A DNA stretch of 64,000 nt from Gammaproteobacteria bacterium (GCA_018813765.1 JAHJBC010000013.1:1-64000); one strand, 5' to 3'; shown: positions 44,732-54,157, counted from the first letter of the stretch. Made by a program: numbers and translations. The notes: generated from the sequence alone by a model not told the origin.

Positions 44732-46236
44732 CAATCCATCCAGTAAGTGAGCAGGGTCTTGCGCTGCTTGTTCGCCATGATCGCGGGATCGGTGTAAAAG
44801 GAATCGTTGCGGTCGTGCGTGGTCGAAATCTCCTCGATCACGGCACCGGTCTCGGTCTTGAACTTGTGGCGAACGCCGGGTTCGATGGTGACTACGTCGC
44901 CCGAGCGGCACAACATGGGTTCGCCGTCCAGTTCCAGCATAATCTCGCCGTGGATGACGTGGAAGGTCTCTTCCTTCTTTTTGTGGTACTGCTCGGGGTG
45001 CATCTGGCCGGGCAGGCTGACCAGCAGCTTTTTGCAATAGCCGCGATTGACCACGGTGATGATTACGAGACCGACTTCATCGAAACGGTCAAGGCCGTAG
45101 TGGTGCGAAACTTCGAGGTCGGCCCCACCCGGCACCACGATCTTGGTCTTGGACAGCAGTTTCTTGACTTGCTTCGCGATGTCCCAGATGTGCGCGCGCT
45201 GGTCGATGAACCCTGCATTGGCCGGAGCCACGGGGGCATCCTGAACAATGTCGGTGGTGGCGGTGAACTCGGCATACTTGAACCAGTCGTTCGCCGTGAA
45301 CTGGTCGGGCTGCGGCGGGAAGGCGAAATAAATGTCTTCATTGTCGATCTTTTCACCCGCAGCGAGTGGCCGCTTGGCGAAGATGCCGCGCTGTAGCGAG
45401 CGCAAGCTGGCGGTTTCCTGTGGGTTGGATGGCAGGCGGGAATCGCCCGTTCCGCAGATGGTCCAGGCTTTTTGCGCAGCTTCCAACCAGGCTCGGATCT
45501 GCTCCGGCGATGCAGAATAGGCATTCAGCGGGTATTTCTTGGTCGACAGCCCAACGTGTTTCTCGAACAGGGTGACTCCCTTGGCCACGGCCATCTTGAC
45601 GATGTCCGTGTTGCCGGGATTCTCGTGCGTGGAAAAACCAATGCGCACCCTGGGGTAGCGCTCGCGCAGAAAATCGACCTGCGACAGATGCATGCGTTCG
45701 TCCGGTGTCGGGTATTCGCCCACACAATGCATGATGGCGAAATGCTTGTGGCGGTGGGCGAAGAAACTCACCACGCGGTCTATCTCTTCCAGTCTGGCGC
45801 CCGCAGTGGAGGCGATGATCGGCTTGTCGGTGAGCACGATGCGCTCCAGCAGCGGCCAGTCGGTGAAGGAGCAACTGGCGATCTTGATGAAATCCAGCCC
45901 TTGCGATTCGATGAGATCCACGGAAGGTTCGTCGAATGGCGTCGCCATGGCGAGGAAGCCGTTAGCGCGCATTTCTGCCACCAGCCGGTCGAAGTCGCCC
46001 CGTTCCAAACGTGTCTCGGAGAAGCGCTTTACATATTTGATGTCGTCACGCCCCCTGGCGGCGGGGTGGATGAAACTGTCCAGATCGCGGTATTGCAACT
46101 TGAAAGCGAAATTGAACGGAAACTCCCGGCATACTTTGCCGAACGAGCGAATAACGGCCAGTCCGTGTTCGACATCACCCATGTGATTGTTTGCCATCTC
46201 CAAAACGAACAGCGGGGTCGGGATGGTCGCAGCCAT
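44731..46236 (-). CDS. NeuB-type nonulosonate synthase fused to a cupin
   Basis: The 501-residue protein has a NeuB domain (EMANNHMGDVEHGLAVIRS, ATPFDEPSVDLIES, GLSTKKYPLNAYSASPEQI) that joins PEP to a six-carbon sugar. A SAF-like domain follows (LQRGIFAKRPLAAGEKIDNE). From about residue 350 there is a cupin of sugar-isomerase type, with metal ligands in QYHKKKEETFHVIHGE and PGVRHKF. Fused isomerase and synthase could turn one sugar into the substrate and use it. No neuA (CMP transfer) or neuC gene is in the window. It is the first gene of a tight five-gene operon. Confidence 0.87.
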   Translation of the reverse strand: MAATIPTPLFVLEMANNHMGDVEHGLAVIRSFGKVCREFPFNFAFKLQYRDLDSFIHPAARGRDDIKYVKRFSETRLERGDFDRLVAEMRANGFLAMATPFDEPSVDLIESQGLDFIKIASCSFTDWPLLERIVLTDKPIIASTAGARLEEIDRVVSFFAHRHKHFAIMHCVGEYPTPDERMHLSQVDFLRERYPRVRIGFSTHENPGNTDIVKMAVAKGVTLFEKHVGLSTKKYPLNAYSASPEQIRAWLEAAQKAWTICGTGDSRLPSNPQETASLRSLQRGIFAKRPLAAGEKIDNEDIYFAFPPQPDQFTANDWFKYAEFTATTDIVQDAPVAPANAGFIDQRAHIWDIAKQVKKLLSKTKIVVPGGADLEVSHHYGLDRFDEVGLVIITVVNRGYCKKLLVSLPGQMHPEQYHKKKEETFHVIHGEIMLELDGEPMLCRSGDVVTIEPGVRHKFKTETGAVIEEISTTHDRNDSFYTDPAIMANKQRKTLLTYWMD

Positions 46237-46251
46237 TGGTGATCTCCTCTA

Positions 46252-46280
46252 GTTATATTTGTTGCCGGACGTTGTCCCAA
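46252..46280 (-). promoter_or_regulatory. Possible sigma-70 promoter of the neuB operon
   Basis: On the minus strand TTGGGA (46275-46280), 17 bp and TATAAC (46252-46257) fit a promoter. Transcription would begin at about 46245, so close to the AGAGGAG site and the ATG at 46236 that the leader would be very short and might cut into the ribosome binding site. The call is therefore tentative. Confidence 0.4.
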
Positions 46281-46365
46281 AGATAGGCAATTCCGTGGAC
46301 ACAATACACACCATTCCCGCATTCAGGACACGGGCCGCTCCGGGCGAGTCTTGCCCTGTGATGTG

Positions 46366-47520
<1,155 letters not shown>

Positions 47521-47557
47521 GTTATGATCCGAACCGCTTAATACGGGAGCGAGCCCG

Positions 47558-48304
47558 ATGCAATTGAACGAGTTGCGAGATTATATCGAAAGCGAGCTGG
47601 CGGTCAGCCGATTTCGTGATTACTGCCCGAACGGCGTGCAGATCGAGGGGCGGGCCGAGGTGCGTCGCATCGCTACCGGCGTCACCGCTTCGCAGGCCGT
47701 GCTGGAAGCGGCGACAGCCTGGGGGGCGGATGCCATCCTCGTGCATCACGGCTATTTCTGGCGCAACGAAGATGCGGCCATCACCGGCATCAAGAAGCGC
47801 CGCGTCGCTCACCTGCTGAAACACGATGTCAGCCTGCTCGCGTATCACCTGCCGCTGGACGCTCATCCCGATCTGGGCAACAACGCGCAACTGGGAGAAC
47901 GGCTAGGCTTCGTCGAAAAGGGGAGCTTCGGCGAGCAGGACATCGCCATGCACGGCGTGCTGGCGCAGCCGCAGACGTTGCAGCAACTGGCGCGCCATAT
48001 CCAGCTCACCCTGCAACATGAGCCGCAAGTCATCGGCCATGCCAATCCCAACATCGAACGCATCGCGTGGTGCAGCGGCGCAGCGCAGGGCTATTTCGAA
48101 CAGGCCGTGGCGTTGGGGGTGGATGCTTTTTTGACGGGTGAGATATCTGAACAGAACGTGCATGTAGCACAGGAGAGCGGCGTCGCCTTCATCGCCGCCG
48201 GGCATCATGCCACCGAGCGGTTTGGCATCCAGGCGCTGGGAGAACATCTGGCTGACCGGTTCGGCCTGGAACACCGGTTCTTCGATCAGGATATTCCGGT
48301 CTGA
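47558..48304 (+). CDS. Nif3-like dinuclear metal-centre protein
   Basis: The 248-residue protein belongs to the Nif3/YbgI family, hexameric rings with a two-metal site. Motifs are PNGVQIEG near the N-terminus, ILVHHGYFWRNE and GHHATERFGIQALGEHL near the end. Family members are often labelled GTP cyclohydrolase I type 2, but the biological role is uncertain. It is placed between htrA and the pet operon, as in other betaproteobacteria. Confidence 0.93.
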   Translation: MQLNELRDYIESELAVSRFRDYCPNGVQIEGRAEVRRIATGVTASQAVLEAATAWGADAILVHHGYFWRNEDAAITGIKKRRVAHLLKHDVSLLAYHLPLDAHPDLGNNAQLGERLGFVEKGSFGEQDIAMHGVLAQPQTLQQLARHIQLTLQHEPQVIGHANPNIERIAWCSGAAQGYFEQAVALGVDAFLTGEISEQNVHVAQESGVAFIAAGHHATERFGIQALGEHLADRFGLEHRFFDQDIPV

Positions 48305-48311
48305 GCCAAAG

Positions 48312-49061
48312 TCAGTTGCGCGCGTGCGCGAGCGAGAAGTCCTCGACGCCCTGCAGCGTGCTCAAGCCGCTGGCCAGTTCGTTCATCGGTGCGCCGCTGT
48401 TCTTGCTGTGGGCGAGGGCGACGAACTGCCATTGCAGCTTGTCGTTGCTGGAACGGATGGTTAGCGAGCCGCCGGCGATCTCGTAGCCGTGCGTATAGGC
48501 GATATCGCGCAGGGTGTGTTCCTGCGGCACGAAATCCTTCTGGAATTCGAGCGTGACAGCAATGGCGGGACGGGACGGCAGCCAGCCTTCCAGTTTCGAA
48601 CCCCAGGTCATGCACAGGGCGGAGAGCGCGGTCAGCGTGATCGCCGAGGCATAGAAGCCGACGCCGACAAGGATGCCGATCACCGAGGTGGCCCAGATGG
48701 AGGCGGCAGTGGTGAGCCCGCTGATGTTGAAGCCGTCGCGCATGATGATGCCTGCGCTGAGAAACCCTATTCCCGTCACGATGCCCTGGATGATGCGAGT
48801 CGGATCGCCCGCAAGATAGGAATTGAACTGTCCCCCGAACCAGAAAGCCGGATAACCCGCAATCACGGTGAGGGCAGTGGCGGCCATGCAGATCAGCCCG
48901 TAGGTGCGCATCGCGGCGGCGCGTCCGTGATAGGAGCGCTCGTAACCGACGATCAGGCCGAGCACGAGTGCGCCGAGAAGGTTCAGAAAGATGATCATAT
49001 TGGTCGCCAATAAAGGCGTCGACCAGTAGGCCGAAAGATGCTCAGTCGATACACCGCCCAT
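48312..49061 (-). CDS. MgtC/SapB family membrane protein
   Basis: The 249-residue protein has an MgtC-like N-terminal membrane domain of about five helices, with the typical motifs GALVLGLIVGYERSYHGRAA, GIGFLSAGIIMRDG and GLTTAASIWATSVIGILVG. A cytosolic C-terminal domain follows (about 165-249). Members are linked to magnesium limitation and, in pathogens, survival in macrophages; some affect ATP synthase. The ATG at 49061 has a GGGGG-rich site upstream; an earlier in-frame ATG at 49190 lacks support. It is convergent with nif3. Confidence 0.9.
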   Translation of the reverse strand: MGGVSTEHLSAYWSTPLLATNMIIFLNLLGALVLGLIVGYERSYHGRAAAMRTYGLICMAATALTVIAGYPAFWFGGQFNSYLAGDPTRIIQGIVTGIGFLSAGIIMRDGFNISGLTTAASIWATSVIGILVGVGFYASAITLTALSALCMTWGSKLEGWLPSRPAIAVTLEFQKDFVPQEHTLRDIAYTHGYEIAGGSLTIRSSNDKLQWQFVALAHSKNSGAPMNELASGLSTLQGVEDFSLAHARN

Positions 49062-49423
49062 TTCTCGCCCCCTGATCCCGGATGGCATGAAGTGTACAAG
49101 AATCCGGTACTTGTTTCTTCCGGAATGAGGTGTGCAGGGCCGAGGGCAGGCTATACCCTTTGATTTTTGTCGGGCTTGAGTCCCTCGCAAGCTCCAGTGG
49201 GCTTGCTTGCGACGGCATGTATTACTGGGTAGAATCGCGAAGTTTTTTAGCCTGTGGGGCAGGGGTTCTCTGGAGTCGTTGCCTGCTATGGGTTTGTCCT
49301 GCTCAGTTTTTCAGCCATCAAAAACAATACAAAAATGCTGCATGCAGAGGCTTATCGCCAGACCGGGAGTGAGAGCTGGCGGGGACCAGGAATTTTTTAT
49401 TTTTTATGAAGGGAAGAGATGTC
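49062..49423. other. Divergent intergenic region, mgtC / petA
   Basis: This 362-bp gap holds the likely petA promoter at 49207-49235 and, near its end, the petA ribosome binding site (GGGAAGAG). I see no gene. Upstream of the promoter the sequence is unremarkable. Confidence 0.5.
49207..49235 (+). promoter_or_regulatory. Sigma-70 promoter of petABC
   Basis: TTGCGA (49207-49212) and TAGAAT (49230-49235) are separated by 17 bp. The -10 differs from consensus at one base. It is preceded by GG, as in three other likely -10 elements in this window. Transcription would begin about 180 bp before petA, leaving a long leader. Confidence 0.55.
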
Positions 49424-50020
49424 ATGAGTGACAATGTAGATCGCAGCAAGCGTCGGTTACTGCTTGCCGCCACCTCGGCGGCGGGCGGAGTTGCCGCCGC
49501 AGGGATGGCAACCCCGTTCGTGTTGAGTTTCATGCCCAGCGAACGCGCCAAAGCCGCCGGGGCACCGGTTGAAGTGGATATCAGCGCAATCCAGCCTGGC
49601 GAGATGAAGGTCGTGGAGTGGCAAGGCAAGCCGGTGTGGGTCGTGCGCCGCACGCCGGAGATGCTGGATCTGCTGACCAAGCATGAGGAAGAACTGACTG
49701 ATCCGGCCAGTTCCGTTCCGCAACAACCCGATTATTGCAACAACGCCAATCGTTCCATCAAGCCGGAGATCATGGTGGCGATCGGCATCTGCACCCACCT
49801 TGGATGTTCTCCCAGCTATCGTCCGGAAGTCGCACCTGCCGACCTCGGCGCCAACTGGGGCGGCGGCTGGTTCTGCCCCTGCCACGGTTCGCGCTTCGAT
49901 CTGGCGGCCCGCGTCTACAAGGGTTCGCCCGCACCCACCAACCTGATCATCCCTCCGCACCAGTATCTCAGCGACACCACGCTGCTGATCGGTGAAGACA
50001 AGACAACGGGAGCTGCATAA
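49424..50020 (+). CDS. petA: Ubiquinol-cytochrome c reductase, Rieske iron-sulfur subunit
   Basis: PetA carries the 2Fe-2S cluster that takes the first electron from ubiquinol. The 198-residue protein has a Tat-like leader with SKRRLLLAATSA and a membrane anchor. Cluster ligands lie in CTHLGC and CPCHGS; spacing between them is longer than in mitochondria, as in other proteobacteria. The ATG at 49424 has the better-spaced ribosome binding site than the one at 49406. Its stop overlaps the petB start. Export of the folded protein should need the Tat pathway. Confidence 0.97.
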   Translation: MSDNVDRSKRRLLLAATSAAGGVAAAGMATPFVLSFMPSERAKAAGAPVEVDISAIQPGEMKVVEWQGKPVWVVRRTPEMLDLLTKHEEELTDPASSVPQQPDYCNNANRSIKPEIMVAIGICTHLGCSPSYRPEVAPADLGANWGGGWFCPCHGSRFDLAARVYKGSPAPTNLIIPPHQYLSDTTLLIGEDKTTGAA

Positions 50021-51255
50021 TGAAACTATTGAAAAACCTGGTGGGCTGGGTCGATGACCGCTTCCCGTTGATGGATACCTGGAAAGAACACCTTTCCGAG
50101 TACTACGCGCCGAAGAACTTCAACTTCTGGTATTTCTTTGGTTCTCTGGCGCTGCTGGTTCTGGTGATCCAGATCGTCAGCGGCATCTTCCTGACCATGA
50201 GCTACAAGCCGGATGCACTGCTCGCCTTCGCCTCCGTCGAGTTCATCATGCGCGACGTGCAATGGGGCTGGCTGCTGCGCTATGTCCATTCCACCGGCGC
50301 ATCCATGTTCTTCATCGTGGTCTACCTGCATATCTTCCGCGGCATGATGTACGGTTCCTACCGCAAGCCGCGCGAACTGCTGTGGCTGATCGGTGTGGCC
50401 ATCTATCTGGCGCTGATGGCTGAAGCCTTCATGGGTTATCTGTTGCCCTGGGGGCAGATGTCGTTCTGGGGCGCGCAGGTGATCGTGAACCTGTTCTCTT
50501 CCGTGCCTTTCGTCGGCAATGAACTGTCCGTGCTGATCCGCGGCGACTTCGTGATCTCGGATGCGACGCTGAACCGCTTCTTCGCGCTGCACGTGATCGC
50601 GATCCCGCTGGTACTGGCCGGTCTGGTGTTCGTGCACCTCATCGCACTGCACGCCGTGGGTTCCAACAATCCGGACGGTATTGAGATCAAGAAGCACAAG
50701 GATGCCAACGGCATTCCGCTGGACGGCATCCCGTTCCATCCGTATTACACGGTGAAGGATATCGTTGGTACGGTAGGCTTCCTGATCGTGTTCTGTGCCG
50801 TGATGTTCTTCGCGCCGGATATGGGCGGCTATTTCATCGAAGCCAACAACTTCGTGCCGGCCAACCCGATGCAGACCCCTGCGCATATCGCCCCGGTATG
50901 GTACTTCACTCCGTATTACGCCATCCTGCGCGCTGTGCCGCCGATGTTCGGCTCGCAGTTCCCCGGCGTGGTCGCGATGGGTGTCGGTGCGGTGGCTATT
51001 TTGTTCCTGCCCTGGCTGGATCGCGGTGCGGTCAAGTCGATCCGCTATCGCGGCCCGATCTACAAGATGTTCCTGGCTTCGTTCGTGATCAGCTTCATCG
51101 GTCTTGGCTACTTGGGTATGTTGCCGGTAACGCCAATTTATACGCTGATCTCTCAAGTGCTGTCGGTGGTGTACTTCGCATTCTTCATCCTGATGCCGTG
51201 GTACACCAAGATCGACAAGTGCAAGCCCGAGCCTGATCGCGTGACGTTCAAATAA
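50020..51255 (+). CDS. petB: Cytochrome b of the bc1 complex
   Basis: Cytochrome b binds hemes bL and bH and the two quinone sites. The 411-residue protein has eight membrane helices. The heme ligands are in RYVHSTGASMFFIVVYLHIF and FALHVIAIPLVLAGLVFVH. The quinol-oxidation motif reads PVWY (HIAPVWYFTPYYAILRA), where the familiar version is PEWY, so the Glu ligand is a Val here. It is coupled to petA by a one-base overlap and followed by petC. Confidence 0.98.
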   Translation: MKLLKNLVGWVDDRFPLMDTWKEHLSEYYAPKNFNFWYFFGSLALLVLVIQIVSGIFLTMSYKPDALLAFASVEFIMRDVQWGWLLRYVHSTGASMFFIVVYLHIFRGMMYGSYRKPRELLWLIGVAIYLALMAEAFMGYLLPWGQMSFWGAQVIVNLFSSVPFVGNELSVLIRGDFVISDATLNRFFALHVIAIPLVLAGLVFVHLIALHAVGSNNPDGIEIKKHKDANGIPLDGIPFHPYYTVKDIVGTVGFLIVFCAVMFFAPDMGGYFIEANNFVPANPMQTPAHIAPVWYFTPYYAILRAVPPMFGSQFPGVVAMGVGAVAILFLPWLDRGAVKSIRYRGPIYKMFLASFVISFIGLGYLGMLPVTPIYTLISQVLSVVYFAFFILMPWYTKIDKCKPEPDRVTFK

Positions 51256-51274
51256 TTGAGAGAGGTTCGTTGAC

Positions 51275-51982
51275 ATGAATGCAATCAATAAACTATGGAT
51301 GCTGGTGCTGCTGTTAGCGGTGCCGATGCTGGCTTCCGCCAGCGATGCCGGGCTTCATCTGGACAAGGCGCCCGGCGATCTGGGGGATAAGGCATCGCTG
51401 CAACGCGGCGCCAAGTTCTTCACTTCCAACTGTCTGGCTTGCCACAGTGCTGCCTACATGCGCTATAACCGTCTGGCGGACATCGGCATGAGTTTGGAAG
51501 AGATCAAGGCCATGCTGCCGGAAGGCGCCAAACCGGGCTCGACCATGAGCGCGGCCATGGATGCCGCTTCCGCCAAAATGGCGTTCGGCGTGGCACCGCC
51601 CGACCTGAGCGTGGTTTCCCGCGTGCGCGGAACCGACTGGCTATATACCTATTTCCGCAGTTTCTATGTAGACAGCAAGAGCGCGAGTGGGGTGAACAAT
51701 CTGGTATTCCCGAGTGTGGCGATGCCGAACGTGCTGGGGTATATGCAGGGCGATCAGGAACTGGATCATGCTACTGGCAAGCTGAAGCTCGTCACTCCCG
51801 GTGCCATGAGCACGGCCGAGTTCGATGCCACGATTGCCGATCTGGTGAACTATCTCGACTTCATGGGCGAGCCGGCCAAGCTGGTGCGCTACAAGTTGGG
51901 CTATATCGTGATCGGCTTCCTGTTCCTGCTGCTGATCCTGTCTTATGCGTTGAAAAAAGAGTTCTGGAAGGACGTTCACTGA
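51275..51982 (+). CDS. petC: Cytochrome c1 of the bc1 complex
   Basis: Cytochrome c1 accepts electrons from the Rieske protein and passes them to soluble cytochrome c. The 235-residue protein has a signal peptide (LWMLVLLLAVPMLASA), one heme-c motif CLACH, the Met ligand region SVAMPNVLGYM, and a C-terminal membrane anchor (LGYIVIGFLFLLLILSYAL) followed by KKEFW. Length is normal. A GAGAGG site precedes the ATG. It ends the pet operon. Confidence 0.97.
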   Translation: MNAINKLWMLVLLLAVPMLASASDAGLHLDKAPGDLGDKASLQRGAKFFTSNCLACHSAAYMRYNRLADIGMSLEEIKAMLPEGAKPGSTMSAAMDAASAKMAFGVAPPDLSVVSRVRGTDWLYTYFRSFYVDSKSASGVNNLVFPSVAMPNVLGYMQGDQELDHATGKLKLVTPGAMSTAEFDATIADLVNYLDFMGEPAKLVRYKLGYIVIGFLFLLLILSYALKKEFWKDVH

Positions 51983-52055
51983 CGTCGAATTGAAATCAGG
52001 GGTGTGTTTGTGGTAACTTCCGCACCCCGTTTCACCCAGTGCCGAACGGGCGGAG

Positions 52056-52082
52056 CCAAAAAAGCTTCGCCTTTTGGTTTTT
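52056..52082 (+). terminator. Possible terminator after petC
   Basis: CCAAAA (52056-52061) and TTTTGG (52072-52077) pair around a short loop, followed by TTTTT. The stem is A+T-rich, so it is weak. It lies between petC and sspA. Confidence 0.35.
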
Positions 52083-52115
52083 CTGTCGCAGCGTTTTTCG
52101 TGTAGGTAGTTCATT

Positions 52116-52715
52116 ATGATGACACTTTATTCCGGGACCACCGATCCCTACAGCCACCGTTGCCGCTTCGTATTGTTCGAAAAAGGCATGGATTTTCAGA
52201 TCATCGATGTGGACGTGTTCAACAAGCCGGAAGATCTGGCGGTGATGAACCCGTACAACACCGTGCCGGTGCTGGTCGAACGCGACCTGATCCTGTACGA
52301 AGCCAACATCATCAACGAATATATCGACGAGCGCTTCCCGCACCCGCAGTTGATGCCGCCCGATCCGGTGATGCGCGCCCGTGCCCGCCTGTTCCTGCAC
52401 CGTTTCGAGAACGAACTGTTCTGCCATATCCCCGGATTGGAGAGCAGCAACGCCAAGGTCGTGGAAAAGGCCCGCGCCGCCGTGCGCGACAACCTGACCC
52501 AGATCGCCCCGGTCTTTACCAAGCAGAAGTTCATGCTGGGCGACGAGTTTTCCATGCTCGACGTGGCGATTGCCCCGTTGTTGTGGCGTCTGGACCACTA
52601 TGGCATCCAGCTCGACAAGGAAGCGGCACCGCTGATGAAATATGCCGAGCGCTTGTTCTCGCGTCCGGCCTACATCGAAGCGATGACCCCGGCCGAAAAG
52701 GCGATGCGCAAATAG
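52116..52715 (+). CDS. sspA: Stringent starvation protein A (GST-like)
   Basis: SspA is a glutathione-S-transferase-fold protein that binds RNA polymerase and supports gene expression in starvation. The 199-residue protein begins MMTLYSGTTDPYSHRCRFVL and has the thioredoxin-like N-domain (AVMNPYNTVPVLVERDLILY, ESANII-like segment YEANIINEYIDERF) and a helical C-domain. The position after petABC and before sspB is typical of betaproteobacteria. Confidence 0.96.
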   Translation: MMTLYSGTTDPYSHRCRFVLFEKGMDFQIIDVDVFNKPEDLAVMNPYNTVPVLVERDLILYEANIINEYIDERFPHPQLMPPDPVMRARARLFLHRFENELFCHIPGLESSNAKVVEKARAAVRDNLTQIAPVFTKQKFMLGDEFSMLDVAIAPLLWRLDHYGIQLDKEAAPLMKYAERLFSRPAYIEAMTPAEKAMRK

Positions 52716-52720
52716 CCTGC

Positions 52721-53122
52721 ATGAGCGAGCCGTCCACCAAACCTTATCTGATCCGCGCCATCTACGATTGGTGTGCCGATGCGGGCTATACGCCGTATCT
52801 GGCGGTGCAGGTGGACGATTACACCCAGGTGCCGATGGCCTACGTCAAGGACGGCAAGATCGTGCTGAACGTGGGGGCGGATGCGGTGCGCAACCTGCAA
52901 TTGGGTAATGAAGACATCACCTGCGGCGGCCGTTTCGGCGGTGTGGCGCACCAGATCATCGTGCCGGTCGCGGCCGTGATCGGCATCTTTGCCAAGGAGA
53001 CCGGGCAGGGATTGGTGTTTCAGGGACAGGAATCAACGCCTGTCGGGACGCCTGCGGACAAGGGCGAGCCCCCTGAAGAGCCGCCGCCACAAGGCAAGCC
53101 AACATTGAGAGTCGTGAAATAA
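52721..53122 (+). CDS. sspB: ClpXP specificity-enhancing factor SspB
   Basis: SspB brings ssrA-tagged proteins to the ClpXP protease. The 133-residue protein has the substrate-binding domain (KPYLIRAIYDWCADAGYTPY, GGRFGGVAHQIIVPVAAVIG), a Pro/Gly-rich flexible linker, and the C-terminal ClpX-binding peptide KPTLRVVK. The start at 52721 lies 5 bp after sspA; longer in-frame sequence overlaps sspA. A terminator follows at once. Confidence 0.96.
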   Translation: MSEPSTKPYLIRAIYDWCADAGYTPYLAVQVDDYTQVPMAYVKDGKIVLNVGADAVRNLQLGNEDITCGGRFGGVAHQIIVPVAAVIGIFAKETGQGLVFQGQESTPVGTPADKGEPPEEPPPQGKPTLRVVK

Positions 53123-53152
53123 AAAAGCCGCAGAGTGATCTGCGGCTTTTTT
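53121..53152. terminator. Bidirectional terminator between sspB and rpoH
   Basis: AAAAAAGCCGCAG (53121-53133), loop AGTGAT and CTGCGGCTTTTTT (53140-53152) form a 13-bp stem with A and T tracts on either side. It can stop transcripts of sspB on the plus strand and of rpoH on the minus strand. Confidence 0.9.
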
Positions 53153-53166
53153 ACTGATCCTGCTGT

Positions 53167-54030
53167 TTAGACTTTTGCGGGCAGAGCCAAAACAGTTTGC
53201 ATTTTGCTCAGTGCCTTCTGCTCGATCTGGCGGATGCGCTCGGCCGAGACATTGAATTCGGCGGCCAGATCATGCAGGGTTGCACCGTTCTCCTCGCGCA
53301 ACCAGCGTGCCTCCACGATGCGGCGGCTACGTTCGTCCAGCGCGGACAAGGCCTGTGCCAGCCCGGTAGTGTGCAGGTGCTCACGTTCGCTCGCCTCCAG
53401 AATGCTGGAGGGTTCATGATCTTCGCTGTCGGCGATATAGCTGATGGGCGAATAGCTCTCGTCCTCGTCGGCGGACAAGGGGTCGAGCGCCAACTCGTGC
53501 CCGGCGAAACGCGCTTCCATCTCCACCACATCGTGCTCGCTCACATTGAGCTGCTGTGCGATCTCGCTGACCTGCTGCGGCCGCAGCGGCTCCAGCCCCT
53601 GTTTCAGGCTGCGCAGGTTGAAGAACAGCTTGCGCTGTGCCTTGGTGGTAGCGATCTTGACCATGCGCCAGTTGCGGATCACATATTCATGGATCTCCGC
53701 TCTTATCCAGTGCAGCGCGAAAGACACCAGACGCACGCCGCGTTCGGGGTCGAAGCGCTTGACCGCCTTCATCAGGCCGATATTGCCTTCCTGGATCAGG
53801 TCAGCCTGCGGCAGACCATAACCGGAATAGCCGCGTGCCACGCTGACGACCACGCGCAGGTGGGAAAGTACTAACTGACGGGCGGCTTCCAGGTCGTTTT
53901 GCGTCCTGAAGCGGGTCGCCAGATCCTGTTCCTGCTCAAGGGACAACACCGGAAAGTGCTTTACGGCCTGAATATAGCCCTCAATGCTGCCTGCGGCTGA
54001 CGGTATCGGCAGATTCATGGTTGCATTCAT
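53167..54030 (-). CDS. rpoH: Heat-shock sigma factor RpoH (sigma-32)
   Basis: RpoH directs RNA polymerase to heat-shock promoters. The 287-residue protein has region 2 ([20 protein letters not shown]), the RpoH box QRKLFFNLR, and region 4 with [21 protein letters not shown] ribosome binding site precedes the ATG. The promoter is overlapped by a CIRCE-like operator (54058-54084), which suggests HrcA control in addition to any RNA thermometer. It is divergent from glyA. Confidence 0.97.
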   Translation of the reverse strand: MNATMNLPIPSAAGSIEGYIQAVKHFPVLSLEQEQDLATRFRTQNDLEAARQLVLSHLRVVVSVARGYSGYGLPQADLIQEGNIGLMKAVKRFDPERGVRLVSFALHWIRAEIHEYVIRNWRMVKIATTKAQRKLFFNLRSLKQGLEPLRPQQVSEIAQQLNVSEHDVVEMEARFAGHELALDPLSADEDESYSPISYIADSEDHEPSSILEASEREHLHTTGLAQALSALDERSRRIVEARWLREENGATLHDLAAEFNVSAERIRQIEQKALSKMQTVLALPAKV

Positions 54031-54054
54031 GGGATTCCCTCCTTCAGTGGGTTA

Positions 54055-54084
54055 ATTCTAGCACTCGTCCTCTAAGAGTGCCAG
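54055..54084 (-). promoter_or_regulatory. rpoH: rpoH promoter with CIRCE-like (HrcA) operator
   Basis: The plus strand reads CTAGCACTC, 9 bp, GAGTGCCAG (54058-54084). The CIRCE consensus is TTAGCACTC-N9-GAGTGCTAA, so most positions match and spacing is exact. On the minus strand TAGAAT (54055-54060) forms the -10 of rpoH, directly overlapping one arm; TGGCAC at 17 bp upstream is a poor -35. HrcA binding would block the promoter. Comparative studies have described HrcA control of rpoH in betaproteobacteria. Confidence 0.8.
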
Positions 54085-54157
54085 AGCGCCAAAAAGGTTC
54101 GCCGCAGGGCTTTGGGGCTGGCCTGGTGGCATTTGTAAGGTCGTCAGCGCGGCATGG

